Positions 32,399 through 43,817 of a stretch of 64,000 bases of DNA are shown piece after piece. Source of the DNA: Rhodotorula mucilaginosa (Eukaryota; Basidiomycota; Microbotryomycetes; Sporidiobolales; Sporidiobolaceae). The DNA lies in contig CP137874.1 in the NCBI GenBank assembly GCA_034406715.1, forward strand, positions 1-64,000. The letters run 5' to 3'. Position 1 is the stretch's first letter. Each line of letters opens with the position of its first letter. Under the pieces are notes generated by a model. That model searched no databases. It was not told the origin of the DNA and was given only the letters and a program-made list of their open reading frames with translations. Made by a program: the position numbers and the translations under genes.

Positions 32399-34599
32399 CT
32401 ACCTCGCCGCCGAGAACCGGTCGAGCGCGCTCTGCGTCCCACTCGAGGCCTGCTCCTGCGCGAGCTTGTTGGCCTTGGCGCGCTTGTTCGCTTCGCGTTG
32501 GCGTTCGAGCTTCTCCTTGAGGGCGAATTGCAGCGAGCGAGGCCGTACGAGTCGAGAGTCCAGAGTCAGTAAAAGGGCGGATTGGTAAAGCATTCGATGT
32601 AGTTGTGCCGGTGTCGTTCGGAAAGTCCTCCAGAACTTCCGAAAGGAGAGACAGTGTATGTGTTTGTGCGCGCGACTTACCGTCTGCGGGTCAATGACGT
32701 TCCTCCTCCGCTTCCTCAGCGCCTTCTTGATCCCCGAACTCTTGCCCCTCATGCGGTTCTTATTGTCGGCCATCTCGATCCGCTTCTGCGCCTGCGCTGC
32801 CCTCCTCGCCGCATCCTCATCCACATCCGCGTCGTCTTCGTCGGAGGACGAGAGCTCTTCGTCCTCGGCGAGGGCCGCGCGCCCTTGCAATTGGAGTCGC
32901 TCCGCGCGCGATTTCTTCGCAAACGGCACCTCGGCCGCAGCTGCCGCGCCCTGTTTCCTCAAAGACCCCGCCGCGCCCGCCGCTCCTGCTCTGGGTCGAA
33001 TCGCATCTCGGTCGACCCGTCCCAGCACGTCCTGATCGAGCGTGATCAAGTCCATCGGGACCTTGTCCAACAAACTGTTGACTTCGCGTTCGCGCCTCCT
33101 CCTCTTGGACTCGTACGGGTCCGCCTCTCGCGAGTCATAGTTGGGTTCGCCCGCGCCGGGGACGATGAGCGTCTCGAACCCGCGCGCGTGACCGACGCCG
33201 AGGGTGTCGTCAAAGGGGGTGAAGCGGACGCGGTGGACTTGGGTCGAAGGGAAGAGGTGGGTGAGGTAAGGAGGCGGGGGCATTCGAGGCGAGGCGGAAG
33301 GTCGCGACAAGTCGTTGAAGACCTGCCCGGGGGTGTAACGAACTCGTCAGCTGGTGAGAGGGAAGACGACCGGAGCGAACGGTGGAACGCACCGAGACGT
33401 GGTTGCCCCACCCGACGGCGAGCATGCCCTTCTGACTCCAGTCGAGGCTCTTGGGCGGCTTCTTCAACCCGTACTCGTTCAAGCACTTCCACATCCGGTT
33501 ATCCCAAATCTTGACGCTCCCGTCAATCCCCGCCGTCGCCATCCGGTGCCCCATCGTCGAAGGGTCGACCGCGATCGCGCTGACGGGCGCACTGTGCGCG
33601 AGCAGTTTCACTTGCGCGGTCGAGACCGAGGGGGACCACAGGGTGACGGTCCCGTTCTGGTGGCCGAGGTGGATAAAGGCGTTGTGCGCGTTCTGCGCCA
33701 TCGTGTCGCACGAGCCGAGTTTCGTGCGGTGCTCGGCGACGAGTTGGCCCGTCGACGTGTCTTGGTACTTGAGGAAACCCGGGTTGCCCTGCGCGTGTGT
33801 GCGGTCGTGCGTGAGCTCAAAGCCTTGGACACTCAAGGAGAGGGCACGGCGGACTCACGATGGTGGCGAGGAGGAAATGGTACGGCAGGAACTCCATCCG
33901 GTTCACCTCGATGTGGCTCCTCAACTGGTGCACCTCGAGCCCCTGCTTGTCATAGATGTAGACGTACTTCTTCTGCGCGACGGCATAGAACGACTCGTCG
34001 TGGAGCCACTTGATGTCGCGCACCGTCTCGTTCAAGTGCAGTTCGGAATGCAACGCCGAGTTGGCCCAGTCGAACGTCCCGACGTGACCCTTTCGCCCCG
34101 CGATGGCGAGATGTCGCCCGTTGCGAGTGTAGTCGATCGCGTACGGCCCAAACTCGGGCAGCGAGAGCGAGAAGCGCTTGTCCCGCGCGGCGACGTTGCT
34201 CGCGTCGACAATCTCGTCCTGGGTGATGCGCCACGTGCGCTCGAGGGCCGTCTCGGTCTCGATCAAGCCGTGGTTGTCGTTCGGCAGGAGGAGGTCGTCA
34301 TGCTCGTGGGCGTGGTGGGACGACGCCTTTGCGGTCGCCGACAAGTGGGCGAGGTGGTGTTCGAGCTTGACATCGGCGGTCCCTCCTCCTCCCGCGCGCT
34401 TGCGCTTGGTAGCACCGGTCTTGGCGGTGCTTGTGGGCGGATGGGCATGCAGGAGGTGCGGCTGGGCGTAGAGGTACTTTTTCAGTTGATGCGCGGGTGG
34501 GACGTAGGCGGGGTCGTGTTTCGGGAGTGCACCCGAGTCGGGGTCGAGAAGCGACTCGGGGCGCTGTTCTTGCTGCTTGCCCTTGCCCTTGCGATCCAT
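32399..34599 (-). CDS. UTP7: U3 snoRNP / SSU processome WD-repeat protein UTP7 (WDR46/BING4)
   Basis: About 600 residues in a few exons. The basic N-terminus (MDRKGKGKQQEQRPESLLDP) includes the conserved KYLYAQPHLLHAH region. WD-type repeats follow (GPYAIDYTRNGRHLAIAGRK; TVRDIKWLHDESFYAVAQKK; AHNAFIHLGHQNGTVTLWSP; MATAGIDGSVKIWDNRMWKC). The BING4-type C-terminal domain follows (PRMPPPPYLTHLFPS; VHRVRFTPFDDTLGVGHARG; FETLIVPGAGEPNYDSREAD; NPYESKRRRRE-like region), then a Lys/Arg-rich tail with GIKKALRKRRRNVIDPQT. UTP7 acts in the nucleolus in 18S rRNA processing within the small-subunit processome. It is divergent from the EVE-domain gene over 175 bp. Confidence 0.94.
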
Positions 34600-34774
34600 T
34601 CTCTCCTCCAGCCCGTGTCCTACTTTAGCGTCAGCGGAGGGACTTAAGTTACGGACGAGGTCGTGCTCAGGCTGTCGGCTCCTTCAACGCGTGGAGCGGC
34701 TCGTTGACGCGGAAGCACGTTCGATCAATTCACACCGCGGCGAGTTCGATGATTGATCTCCACCGTACGTGACC
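34600..34774. promoter_or_regulatory. Bidirectional promoter, UTP7 / EVE-domain gene
   Basis: Only 175 bp lie between the two divergent start codons, so both promoters and leaders must overlap or be very short. No clear TATA box is visible. Confidence 0.6.
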
Positions 34775-36477
34775 ATGGCGTACACGCACTGGCTCGTAAA
34801 GGCGAGTCTCTCTGTCTAGCTGTCCCATATAGCCCATTGACCCTGTAAGCCTCCCGCGCGACAGGCAGAACCAGAGACGAGGCTGGAAGGAGGCGTCGAT
34901 GTCAAGTTCTCCATCGACGACCTCGAACGCAACAGGGCGAGTCCACAGAGCTCTATAGTCCCGGGCCAGTAGAACTCTAGCGCGCGGAGAGAGACTGATG
35001 ATATCCTACCCTCGCAGACGACAACCTGGGAGGGAGTCAGGTCCGCCGGATGACCTCGTCACTAGCACTACCGGGGCCACCGCCTTGACCCTCATTTGCT
35101 CGTATACTGTACAGGAACCACCAAGCGAAAAAGTTCTTGAGGGACGAGATGAAACTCGGCCACGGCTGCCTCTTTTACGCTTCAAACTGGCGAGTCTCTC
35201 CTTTTTCGCTCCCTCTCTCTCTTTCTCTCTCTCGTGCACCGCAACACGCGCAATAACTGATGCCCCTGCTGACAATGCGAGACTGACTCTTGTCATCCTC
35301 CTTCTGCTTCTCCGCTCCCCCTGGTCCGGACCCGCCCACCCGCCGGTGCAGCAAAGAACCCGGCGTGCGCGGTATCGCCCGAGTTTGCAAAGAGGGTTAC
35401 CCGGACTACAACGCCTGGGATCCAAAGCACCCGTACGTGCCACGGGGCGAGGCTTCCTTTCGTAGGGTGATCGCTGATTCATCAAGATCGCGTTGGGCCC
35501 GGTGCAGGTACTACGACCCGAAGAGCAAGCAAGAGAACCCGACTTGGTACATGGTCGACGTCGAGGTGAGCTTTGCTCTAATCTTCAGCAAGTATGACAA
35601 GGGGGTAGGTCTGTTCAAACCTGACCACCAATTTTCTGTTCCTCGTGCCGCTTTCTTTCGCTCAACCAAGTTTGTTTCCAAGTTCGCGCATCCGGTCCCG
35701 CTGGCTTTGCTCCAGCTCCTCGGCTCCTTGGCCACCACCACCAGCACCACGTCATCTCCTTCCTCCTCTTCCACCTCCACCTCCAACCTCCCCGCGAGCC
35801 TCTCTTCGTACCTCACCCCCTCCCACCTCGAAGCGATCCACTCGTCCGCTCTCTTGTCGAGGGGGAGATTGAGCGTCCAACCCGTCTCGGACGAGTTCTG
35901 GAACGCGGTCAATCTGCTGGGAGAAAAGGGAGGGTGGGACGAGTGGGATTTGTGGAAGGAATGCGGCGCGTCGAAAGGCAAGAAGGGGAAGGGGAAGGCG
36001 GCGGCAGCGGCGGGGAACACAAGGGGAGATCCTCAGACGGAGACGGGGAAGGACAAACATGCCAAGGATGATAATGAAGGGATGGCGACTGCTCCGACGG
36101 AGCGCAAGAGGACGGCAGCGGCGGTGACGGCGGTGGCAGCAGAAGAAGAAGCGTCCGATTCCGACTCGGCAAAGGACAAGGGCCCCATCGCCGGCGACCA
36201 AGACGATGGCAACAACAACAACCGCTCGAATCCGAAGAGGAAGACTGTCGCGACAAAGACGAAGACCAAGAAGACGAAGGAGGAGGAGGAGACCGAGACG
36301 AACTCGAAGAAAACTAAGCGCGCCAGGAAGGAGGAGACGATTGACCCAGTTGAGGACGACGACAACGAGGCCGGACCGAAGGGAACAGCAGCAAGGATGG
36401 AGGAGGCGGATCCGATGATCGAAGATGCAGGAGGAAGCGGGAGGAGGAGGAACCCCGCGCGGCGTTCGAAAGCTTGA
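34775..36477 (+). CDS. EVE-domain protein (THYN1-like) with long acidic/basic C-terminal tail
   Basis: Exons read by matching the EVE (PUA-like) domain: MAYTHWLVK / AEPETRLEGG...VKFSIDDLERNR / TTWEGVR / NHQAKKFLRDEMKLGHGCLF...SN / CKEPGVRGIARVCKEGYPDY...DPKHP / YYDPKSKQENPTWYMVDVE / FVSKFAHPVPLALLQLL. This is the complete THYN1/EVE order over about 190 residues; EVE proteins read modified bases in DNA. Introns start at 34802, 34937, 35041, 35190, near 35428 and near 35566. Those at 34802, 34937 and 35190 have GCGAGT donors (GC-AG introns). After the EVE domain lies a disordered tail of about 200 residues, Lys-rich with acidic blocks and ending GRRRNPARRSKA, suggesting nuclear location. The N-terminal exons are too short to show as long open frames. 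The stop is at 36475-36477. Confidence 0.88.
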
Positions 36478-37076
36478 AGATTTCTTCTTCCTTCGACCGG
36501 TTTCTGATGTTGAGATTCCCAACAGCTTTTCTCTGCCTTTCCGGACGAGACTGGTGTCCCCATGCACGAACGAGAGAGAGAGGGTCACGATGCCCTTCAA
36601 AGAGATGGACTCTGTTCCTCACTGCTCCGCCGGTCGACCGAATCGATCTCTTTCGCTTTCAACAGGCGACTTACAAACTCTCGCTCTCTTCTTTCTCATC
36701 TGTCCCCGAGCAATAAAATGGCTCCAAACTCGACTAGACGACAAACGCGCCCGCGCGCACAAGACAAAAAGGGTTCATGTGATGTTTTGCACGATCTCGA
36801 GAAAACCGACATGTGAAGAAAGAAGTCTCTGGGACACGTCAACGGACTACGGCGAGCCTAGGACTCGGGAGCTCTGTAGGTAGCTCACGGCAGGACATCC
36901 CGAGCGTCCGTTTTTGAGGGCGGCGCTGCTGCTGCTGCTGTAGCGGGTGCGGATGGATGGCATTATGATCCACGAGCGCGTCCAGCGCGGTTTGAAGTTC
37001 CTCGAGCAGCCCAGCTGCTTGGCGATGATGATGATGGCGTGGGAACTGGGTGGCGACAAGATGCGCAAACCGTGCT
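36478..37076. other. Convergent 3' region, EVE gene / small secreted protein
   Basis: About 600 bp with short open frames but no recognisable domain. A GCTGCTGCTGCTG run lies at about 36924-36942. It presumably holds the terminators of both converging genes. Confidence 0.5.
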
Positions 37077-37742
37077 TCAGGCGACGGCGGCGGCAGCGGG
37101 GTTCATTCGGTTCACGCTGTCGATGATCCCTCCCGACTCACTCGCCGGGAGAGTCGGCACCTCCACGTCCGCTTCCGTCGTCGCCGGACGGCGGGTCGCC
37201 GTGAACCGAGTCTGGAGAGTTTGAGGAGTTTGGCGTTGCTCGATTTGGCGGACAGCCATCGCTGCTGCGAGACTGGCATGGATGCCATTCGGCTCAAGCG
37301 AACTTGCGTCGCCCGAGTCCGAGTCGGGGCCGCTGAAGAGGTCGGTAAAGATCGAGTCCGGCATCGGCATTGAGGGGACTCGGTCACGCTTTGAAGGGGC
37401 GAGTTCGACGGGTGCGGCCGTGGATGACGAAAAGGTCGCATCGCGCCAGTTGCGAGGGTCTCGCATGTCGACGACAAGAGACTGGATGACGTCCGGCTCG
37501 TCGTCGACGAGGCGGAGGGGCGTGGTGGCGGTGGACCGGCGGACCTTGCGCGAGACGAGGAACGGTGCCGTCGTAGCCGGGAGGGACCTTTGCACCGGCG
37601 AGAGGACGACGCTGTGGTCGGTGATGGCGGCGGGTGCCGCGGCGGGGACGGGCCGTGCCGAGACGGTGTGCGAGTCGAGCGCGAGAGCGACGGCCAGGAC
37701 CCAAGCGGAGAGGCAGAGCGGCAAAGTCGAAGAGGAGTACAT
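37077..37742 (-). CDS. Small secreted protein, unrecognised
   Basis: An intronless reading frame of 221 residues from ATG 37742. The N-terminus is a clear signal peptide (MYSSSTLPLCLSAWVLAVAL, cleavage likely near TVSA-RP). The mature part has no recognised domain and no cysteines that I see. It is rich in Ser, Ala, Pro and Asp, with several basic pairs (SRKVRR, SKRDR) that could be Kex2-type processing sites, and it ends in an Ala run (NPAAAAVA). It may be a cell-surface or pheromone-like precursor, but no function can be assigned. It is divergent from the first flavin monooxygenase gene. Antisense frames are also long here because the sequence is GC-rich, so the call depends mainly on the signal peptide. 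Confidence 0.6.
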   Translation of the reverse strand: MYSSSTLPLCLSAWVLAVALALDSHTVSARPVPAAAPAAITDHSVVLSPVQRSLPATTAPFLVSRKVRRSTATTPLRLVDDEPDVIQSLVVDMRDPRNWRDATFSSSTAAPVELAPSKRDRVPSMPMPDSIFTDLFSGPDSDSGDASSLEPNGIHASLAAAMAVRQIEQRQTPQTLQTRFTATRRPATTEADVEVPTLPASESGGIIDSVNRMNPAAAAVA

Positions 37743-38179
37743 GATCGCGGTTGACTTGGGCGCGGAGTGAGTAGCAGAAAGAGAGAAGCAAAGAGGGCGA
37801 GCCAGGTCAAGCAGAGCGACAGCCGAGCCAGCCATCATGCGCGATGTCAGCCATTTGGCGCCTTGTGTGATGAGCGATCCGAGGTGAGATGGCGGGGCGG
37901 TGCGTGCCATCTCTTCTCCATCACGCTCGCGGGTTCGGTGCGGGTAGCGAGTTGGCATACAGAGCGCCCAGTAGACCGTGTCACAGCTTCGACAGACCCG
38001 CAGGTGTAGAGCAAGTGGCTGCGAGAGAGAGAGAAGGTGATCCCCACATGAGCTTTGGTCTCGGGTGGGGAAATCGGCGAATCGGCTCCTCAGCTTCCGC
38101 GCCAATCTCTCCGCTCGCTCTCTCCCTCTGTCGACCGTGACGCGATACTCTGGCTGTAATTCACGATATCGAGTCACCA
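37743..38179. promoter_or_regulatory. Divergent promoter region, secreted protein / monooxygenase 1
   Basis: 437 bp between two divergent start codons with no supported gene. No obvious zinc-cluster CGG inverted repeat was found by eye. Confidence 0.45.
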
Positions 38180-40653
38180 TGGAGGTCACACAGCGACCCA
38201 CTTCCGCGAACCGCGAACAAGTCTCGGCTCGAGATGACCGAGATCACTACACCTGGTACTGCCCTGTTCTCCACCTCGGGCATACTTACGACGCGGTGAT
38301 GCTGACTCTGTCAACGCCCACCATACGCAGCATCGTCATGGGAGCGGGCATCTCGGGTATGGCCGTCGCGATCCAGCTCAAGCGCCACTTTGGACTCGAG
38401 GACGTTCTCGTCTAGTGAGTCAAGTCTTGTCCCCATGAGCGCACTTGAAGCAGCCGACTAAGCGTGTTGAGATCGTGCAGCGAAAAGACGGGAGATATTG
38501 GCGGCACCTGGAACGTGAATGTGGGTTAAGGCCCTACTGGTTGACGCCTCGCTGCCTGGATTTGACGGATTCTCGGTCTCGCAGCGGTATCCTGGCGCAG
38601 CCTGCGACATCCCTTTCACCTTCTACTCGTTCTCGGTCAGTCCATTCAGTCCGACATCCGCTGCACGGCAAAGGTCTCTGACCGCTGTTTTGATCGCGCC
38701 GCTCGGCAGTTCTACCCGGCCTATCATGCCGAGACGACCAAATCCGAATGGGCGGGTCGTACCGAAATCATGCAATGTGGGCCACACGCGCGCGCGCAAC
38801 GATCAGCTCTGTGTGTGCGCGTGCCCGGCTGACTCCTGCTCGCGCGACCCGCAAAATAGACCTGCACGAAGTGCAAGACAAGTTTTCGCTCAACAACATC
38901 GTGTACCGCACCATGGTCACTTCGGCGACGTTCTCGCGCTCGGACGGGTTGTGGCACCTCGAGATCAAGGACCTCACGACGGGCGAGACGCGCCGCAGGA
39001 CGTGCAACATCCTCTTGTCGTGCCTCGGCGGGTTGACGATCCCGAACCGACCGCCGTTCGACCCGAAATCATTCGATGGCCCGGTGTTCCACAGTGCCGA
39101 ATGGCCTGAAGACGTCGACATCAAAGACAAGCGGGTTGTCGTCGTCGGAAACGGTGCGTCCACAGGATCGGATCGTTGTGGAAGTGCACCCGCTTTCCTA
39201 CTGACCCTGGGAACCGAACGTCGGCGCTCGGAAATCACAGGCTGCAGCGCCGCCCAGATCATTCCCGAGATCTACAAAGACGCCAAGTCGGTCACGCAGG
39301 TCGCGCGGTCCCGCCAAACTTTCTTCAAGCGGATCGCAGTTCCAGATCGGCCGTTCCTCCGCTTCTTGATGCACTACATTCCAGGCGTGCGTTTGCCTCC
39401 GCCTTTCCCTTTCACCTTCTCTTGCCAATGAGCGCCTGTACGGCGATGTGCGATTGAGCGGCGAAACATCGAGACTGACAGAGCGCCTTCGCCCTTTTTG
39501 GATTCTGGAACCAGGTCGGCCGAATCCTGCGCGCGCTCATGTTCCTGATCACCGAATCGGTATGGAAAGTGAGTGACATCAAGAAGGGTGCCAAGGGCCG
39601 CGCTCAGTCCGAGAAGGAGCTCCTCGCGCAGTGAGTCGTCACCCCCCTTTCTTCGTGCAAATGCCAGACTCCTCACGATTCTCCCTCTGTTGCTCACAGC
39701 ATGCAAGAGACGACCCCGAACAAGTACTGGGAATTCCTCGGAGCCGACTTTGACGTCGGCGCCAAGGTAAACAAGTCGTATGCGTGTGCTTTTGGACAAT
39801 GCTGACTGATAACCCGCAAAATAGCGCCGAGTCTTTGACGCGGGTTACTACCGCTCGCTCAACGAGCCGAACGTGGAACTCGTCGCGGACGACTCGGTCG
39901 AACGTGCCGAGGGGAAAAAGGTGTTTACTCGGAACGGACGCGAAATCGAGGCGGACGTGGTGGTCCTTGCGACGGGGTTCCGGGTTCGCGACTGTGAGTT
40001 TCTCTTCTACTCTGATTATAGCGCCCTTGTAGTGTCTGCTGACCGCGCAGGCGCTCGTCGGCAGACCTATTCCCGGTACGAGTGATCAACAGCGAGGGCG
40101 AATCGCTGCAAGAGCGGATGGAGGCAACCGGCGTCAAGACGTACCAAGGGACCGTCGTATCGTCATTCCCCAACTTCATATGGTGCCTCGGCCCCAACAC
40201 CGCTACGAACCACTCGTCTGTGCTCTTCACGACCGAAGCGCAGATCGCGTTGGCGTTCCACCTCATCCGGCCCGTCTTGGCCAAGTTGGCGGGCAGCGGC
40301 GGGATCAAGTTGCTCAAGCCGGCGCCGTACGTCGAAGTCAGACGCGAGGCCGAAGACCGGTACTATGCCGAGCTGAGGGAGCGGATGAAGGGCATGGTTT
40401 GGGAGAACAAAGGCGGCGTGGCGTGGTACGTCGACAAGGCGACGGGCCTTTGCACAGTACGTCCCTTCCGAAGCCCTCTCTGCTTTCCGTCACCCGCAAG
40501 ATGTGTTCCTGACATGCACGAACACCAAAGGCCCTGTACCCTTGGACCCAGTTCGACTTTTGGCGCAGGTGCACTTTCCCGAATTACGGCGACTTCAAGT
40601 GGACAGGCTGCAGCGCTCCATGGAAGTGGCGGAGCTACCTCGGGTGGTGGTGA
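38180..40653 (+). CDS. Baeyer-Villiger-type flavin monooxygenase, tandem copy 1
   Basis: About nine introns and roughly 590 residues. FAD-binding Rossmann motif IVMGAGISGMAVAIQL, then EKTGDIGGTWNVN and YPGAACDIPFTFYSFS. The type I Baeyer-Villiger fingerprint FxGxxxHxxxWP is present as FDGPVFHSAEWP. A second dinucleotide (NADPH) motif VVVVGNGCSAAQIIPEI follows, then ADVVVLATGFRVRD. The C-terminus is PNYGDFKWTG...SYLGWW with the stop at 40651-40653. The enzyme should insert one oxygen from O2 into a ketone or aldehyde using NADPH and FAD; the substrate is unknown. The ATG at 38180 gives MEVTQRPTSANREQ, matching copy 2 (MAKETSASEPISARDD) in length and in the following HYTW. The first introns were placed by comparison with copy 2. 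Confidence 0.9.
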
Positions 40654-41030
40654 TGATAGATGGAGTATGTATATCTACGCCGTATGTACAAGCGAAGTGT
40701 ACTCCCTCCCAGATGCCCTGCGAATGGCCTTCTCAATCTCGCGAGGAGATTTGCGTGCGGCATCTTCAGCTCTCTCCTCGAAAGAGACTCTGCTACCAAA
40801 GGGAGTGTGAAGCTCACAATACGCCGTTCTCGGTGCCCTGAACGAGAATTTGAGCTCGGTCGCCGTCCGCTTCCCCACCTGTTCGGATCCCGGCGTCGCT
40901 TTCCCCGCCCGAAGTCCTTACCCTCTCGCTGCTTCCTTTGCCCTCACTGAGCGACTGAGTGACTGATAGAAGAAGAACAAATCTTCCATACCGACACTGC
41001 TTGCTCCCCGAGTAGCTTGGACCGCCCAAC
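40654..41030. other. Spacer between tandem monooxygenase genes
   Basis: 377 bp holding the 3' UTR of copy 1 and the promoter of copy 2. A pyrimidine-rich region with CTCACTGAGCGACTGAGTGA-like sequence lies at about 40943-40965. No gene is supported. Confidence 0.5.
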
Positions 41031-43544
41031 ATGGCCAAGGAGACGAGCGCCAGCGAACCGATCTCGGCGCGCGATGATCACGAACACTACACCTGGTGAG
41101 CTTTCTGTGCGCTTCCTGTACAGCCGAACCTCCTGTTGACCCTACTTTCAACGTCCGCTAGCATTGTGATGGGAGCGGGCTTTTCCGGAATGGCGACAGC
41201 GATCCAACTCAAACGCAAGTTCGGACTCGAGGACGTCCTTGTCTAGTGAGTGCGGGCACGCATAGTCTGATCTCACCTTCCTGAAGACTTCTCATCCGGG
41301 CAAGGGGAGGCGTGTCGCAGGGCAACTTCAGCTGACCGGGAATCATGTTGTGCAGTGAAAAGACGGACGATGTGGGCGGGTACGTCAAGCGCCCTTACCC
41401 TCCCTACTGATCCGGCCGATTGACCGACATATCTACTCCATTCGCCCAACAGGACTTGGAACGTGAATGTGCGTGCGGAAAAACCTGAAAGGAGCGTGAC
41501 AACAAGCTCGCCTGACGTTCCCTTTTGGGCCTTGTGGTCTTTGCCTCTGGAGCCGCCATTCAGCTGTACCCTGGAGCCGCAAGCGATATCCCGATCACCT
41601 TCTACAGCTTCTCGGTGAGCTGAATGTTCCTTTCTCCCGCGATCCAAGCTGGCGCAGGAAAAACTCACGCTACTCGCTTGCCAGTTCTACCCGGCCTACC
41701 GCGTCAAAAGCGACTGGGCGAGTCAGCCCCTGATCAAAGAGTGTATGTTGCCTGCTTATGTTACCCCTCGTGCCCGGCAAGACTGATTCGCGCTCTCCCG
41801 CAAAGACTTGCACGAGGTCCGCGACAAATTCCACCTCGACAACGTTGTCTACCGCACGGCAGTCGAAGAAGCCCGCTTCTCCCGCGCCGACGGACTCTGG
41901 CACCTCAAGGTCAAAGATCTCGTGACGGGTCAGATTCGCTCCCGAACGTGCAACATCCTCTTTGCCTGCCTCGGAGGGTTGACGGTCCCGCAAGATCCGC
42001 CGTTCGACCCCGCGGCGTTCACTGGCGAGATCTTTCACACGGCGCAGTGGCCAAAAGAGTACAATCTCACCGGCAAGGATGTCGTCGTGGTCGGAAATGG
42101 TGCGTTAGGAGTGGTTTTCCGGACCCGCGCATCGAGCTTGAAAAGAGCTGACTCCGGAACCGTTGCGCAGGTTGCTCCGCTGCTCAAATCGTCCCTGAGA
42201 TCTGTCACACGGCGAAAACGGTTACTCAAGTCGCTCGTTCGCGTCAGGCGTATTTGCCTCGCCCTCCGCTGCCCGAAGGCCCGTTGATCCGCCTCCTCAT
42301 CAAGTACATCTGGGGTGTACGTACTCTCGTCCTTTCGCACGGGCGGCTCTCTTCAATCGCGCTGGACTGCTTATCGCTGCGTGTCATCTTGACTACAGAT
42401 CGGCTGGCTCCTCCGTACCGCGATGTTTTTCGTCATGGAGCAGGGATTCATCGCGAGCGACATTGTCAGAGGTGCCAAGGACCGCGCAAACTTGAGCAAG
42501 ATCATCACCAAGTAGTGAGTTGAGCTCTTTTGACTGCCTCGCATCCTCTTCTCGTGCTCAAGGCCACCGTGCGCCCCTGCCGACAGCATTCAAGCGGGTT
42601 CGCCGAATCGGTACTGGGACGTGTTGGAACCGGACCATGAAGTCAGCGCAAAGGTGCGTCGTCATCCGTCGGGCTCTCGTCATGAAGCGTTTTTGTCTGC
42701 GCCCCCTCGAGAAAGAAGTCCTCCCCTGACTCTGTTTTGCGCCACCGAATCGCGGAACAGCGCCGCGTGTACGACATGGGCTACATCCGTTCGCTCAACG
42801 AGCCCAACGTCGAGTTGATCGCAGATGATGTCGTCGTGCGTGCTGAAGGAGATAAAGTCTATACACGCGGCGGGCGCGAACTCCGCGCCGACGTGGTCGT
42901 GCTCGCCACCGGCTTCAAAGTCCGCGATTGTGAGCCGTGGCCCCTTTGCATTCTTACGACCCCGTACCAGCCTTGTGAATACAGGCTGACCATCGCGAAC
43001 GTCGTGCGCAGACATGTTCCCCTTGAAGATCATCAACAGCGAAGGCGAATCCTTCCAAGAACGAATGGACCACACCGGCTCAAAGGTCTTCCAAGGCACC
43101 GTCGTCTCGTCGTTCCCGAATCTCTTCATCTTGATGGGCCCGAATACGACGACCGGTCACTCGTCCGTCGTGTTCACGTCAGAGTGCCAACTCTCCCTCG
43201 CGTTCCACATGATCCGGCCCGTTCTCGAAGCGCTTCGTGACAACCGCAACGGCGGCGGCGGAAACGAGACGGAACCGCCGAAGCCTGCGCCCTACGTGGA
43301 AGTGAAGCGCGCCGCCGAAGACGCTCGGTACGCCGAGTTGCGCAAAGAGATGAAGAAGAAAACGTGGGAGACGAACCACGGTGTCTCGTGGTACACGGAC
43401 AAGAGATCGGGGTTGTGCACGGCCCTCTACCCTTGGTCGCAAATCCATTTCTGGCGACGGTGCACTTTCCCCGACTATGGCGACTTCAAGTGGTCGCACT
43501 GCGCTCGCGGTGCGGTCTGGCGCAGCTGGCTCGGGTTTTACTAA
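41031..43544 (+). CDS. Baeyer-Villiger-type flavin monooxygenase, tandem copy 2
   Basis: Paralogue of the gene just upstream, with the same order: IVMGAGFSGMATAIQL, EKTDDVGGTWNVN, YPGAASDIPITFYSFS, DLHEVRDKFHLDNVVYRTAV, fingerprint FTGEIFHTAQWP, VVVVGNGCSAAQIVPEI, ADVVVLATGFKVRD, PNTTTGHSSVVFTSECQLSL and a C-terminus YGDFKWSH...WLGFY, with the stop at 43544. About ten introns. Compared with copy 1 it has an extra intron splitting VGG/TWNVN, leaving a 16-nt exon (41453-41468). Both copies keep all cofactor motifs, so both look functional; substitutions such as CDIPFTF versus SDIPITF suggest different substrate preference (inference). Confidence 0.9.
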
Positions 43545-43817
43545 GCCGTGCTCTCTCTCCGCGCTCGTCGTTCTGTACCGCTCTTCTCGGTCCCCTGCAC
43601 GTAGCCCGTCTGCTCGGTTCTGTACATAGCCAACTCTGTGCAAAAGGACTGCAGACAACCTTGCGAGAGAAAAGGAGCGCGAGAGAAGAAGAGTAATTGC
43701 GCTTGCGTGGTACACCGTGAATGAGAGAGCGGAAGTTCCTCGGCCGGACGAGAAAGAAAGGTATCAGAAGGGTATGTGTGTATGCGAGATCTTGAGGGAT
43801 GTGAGGAAAATCCTCTG

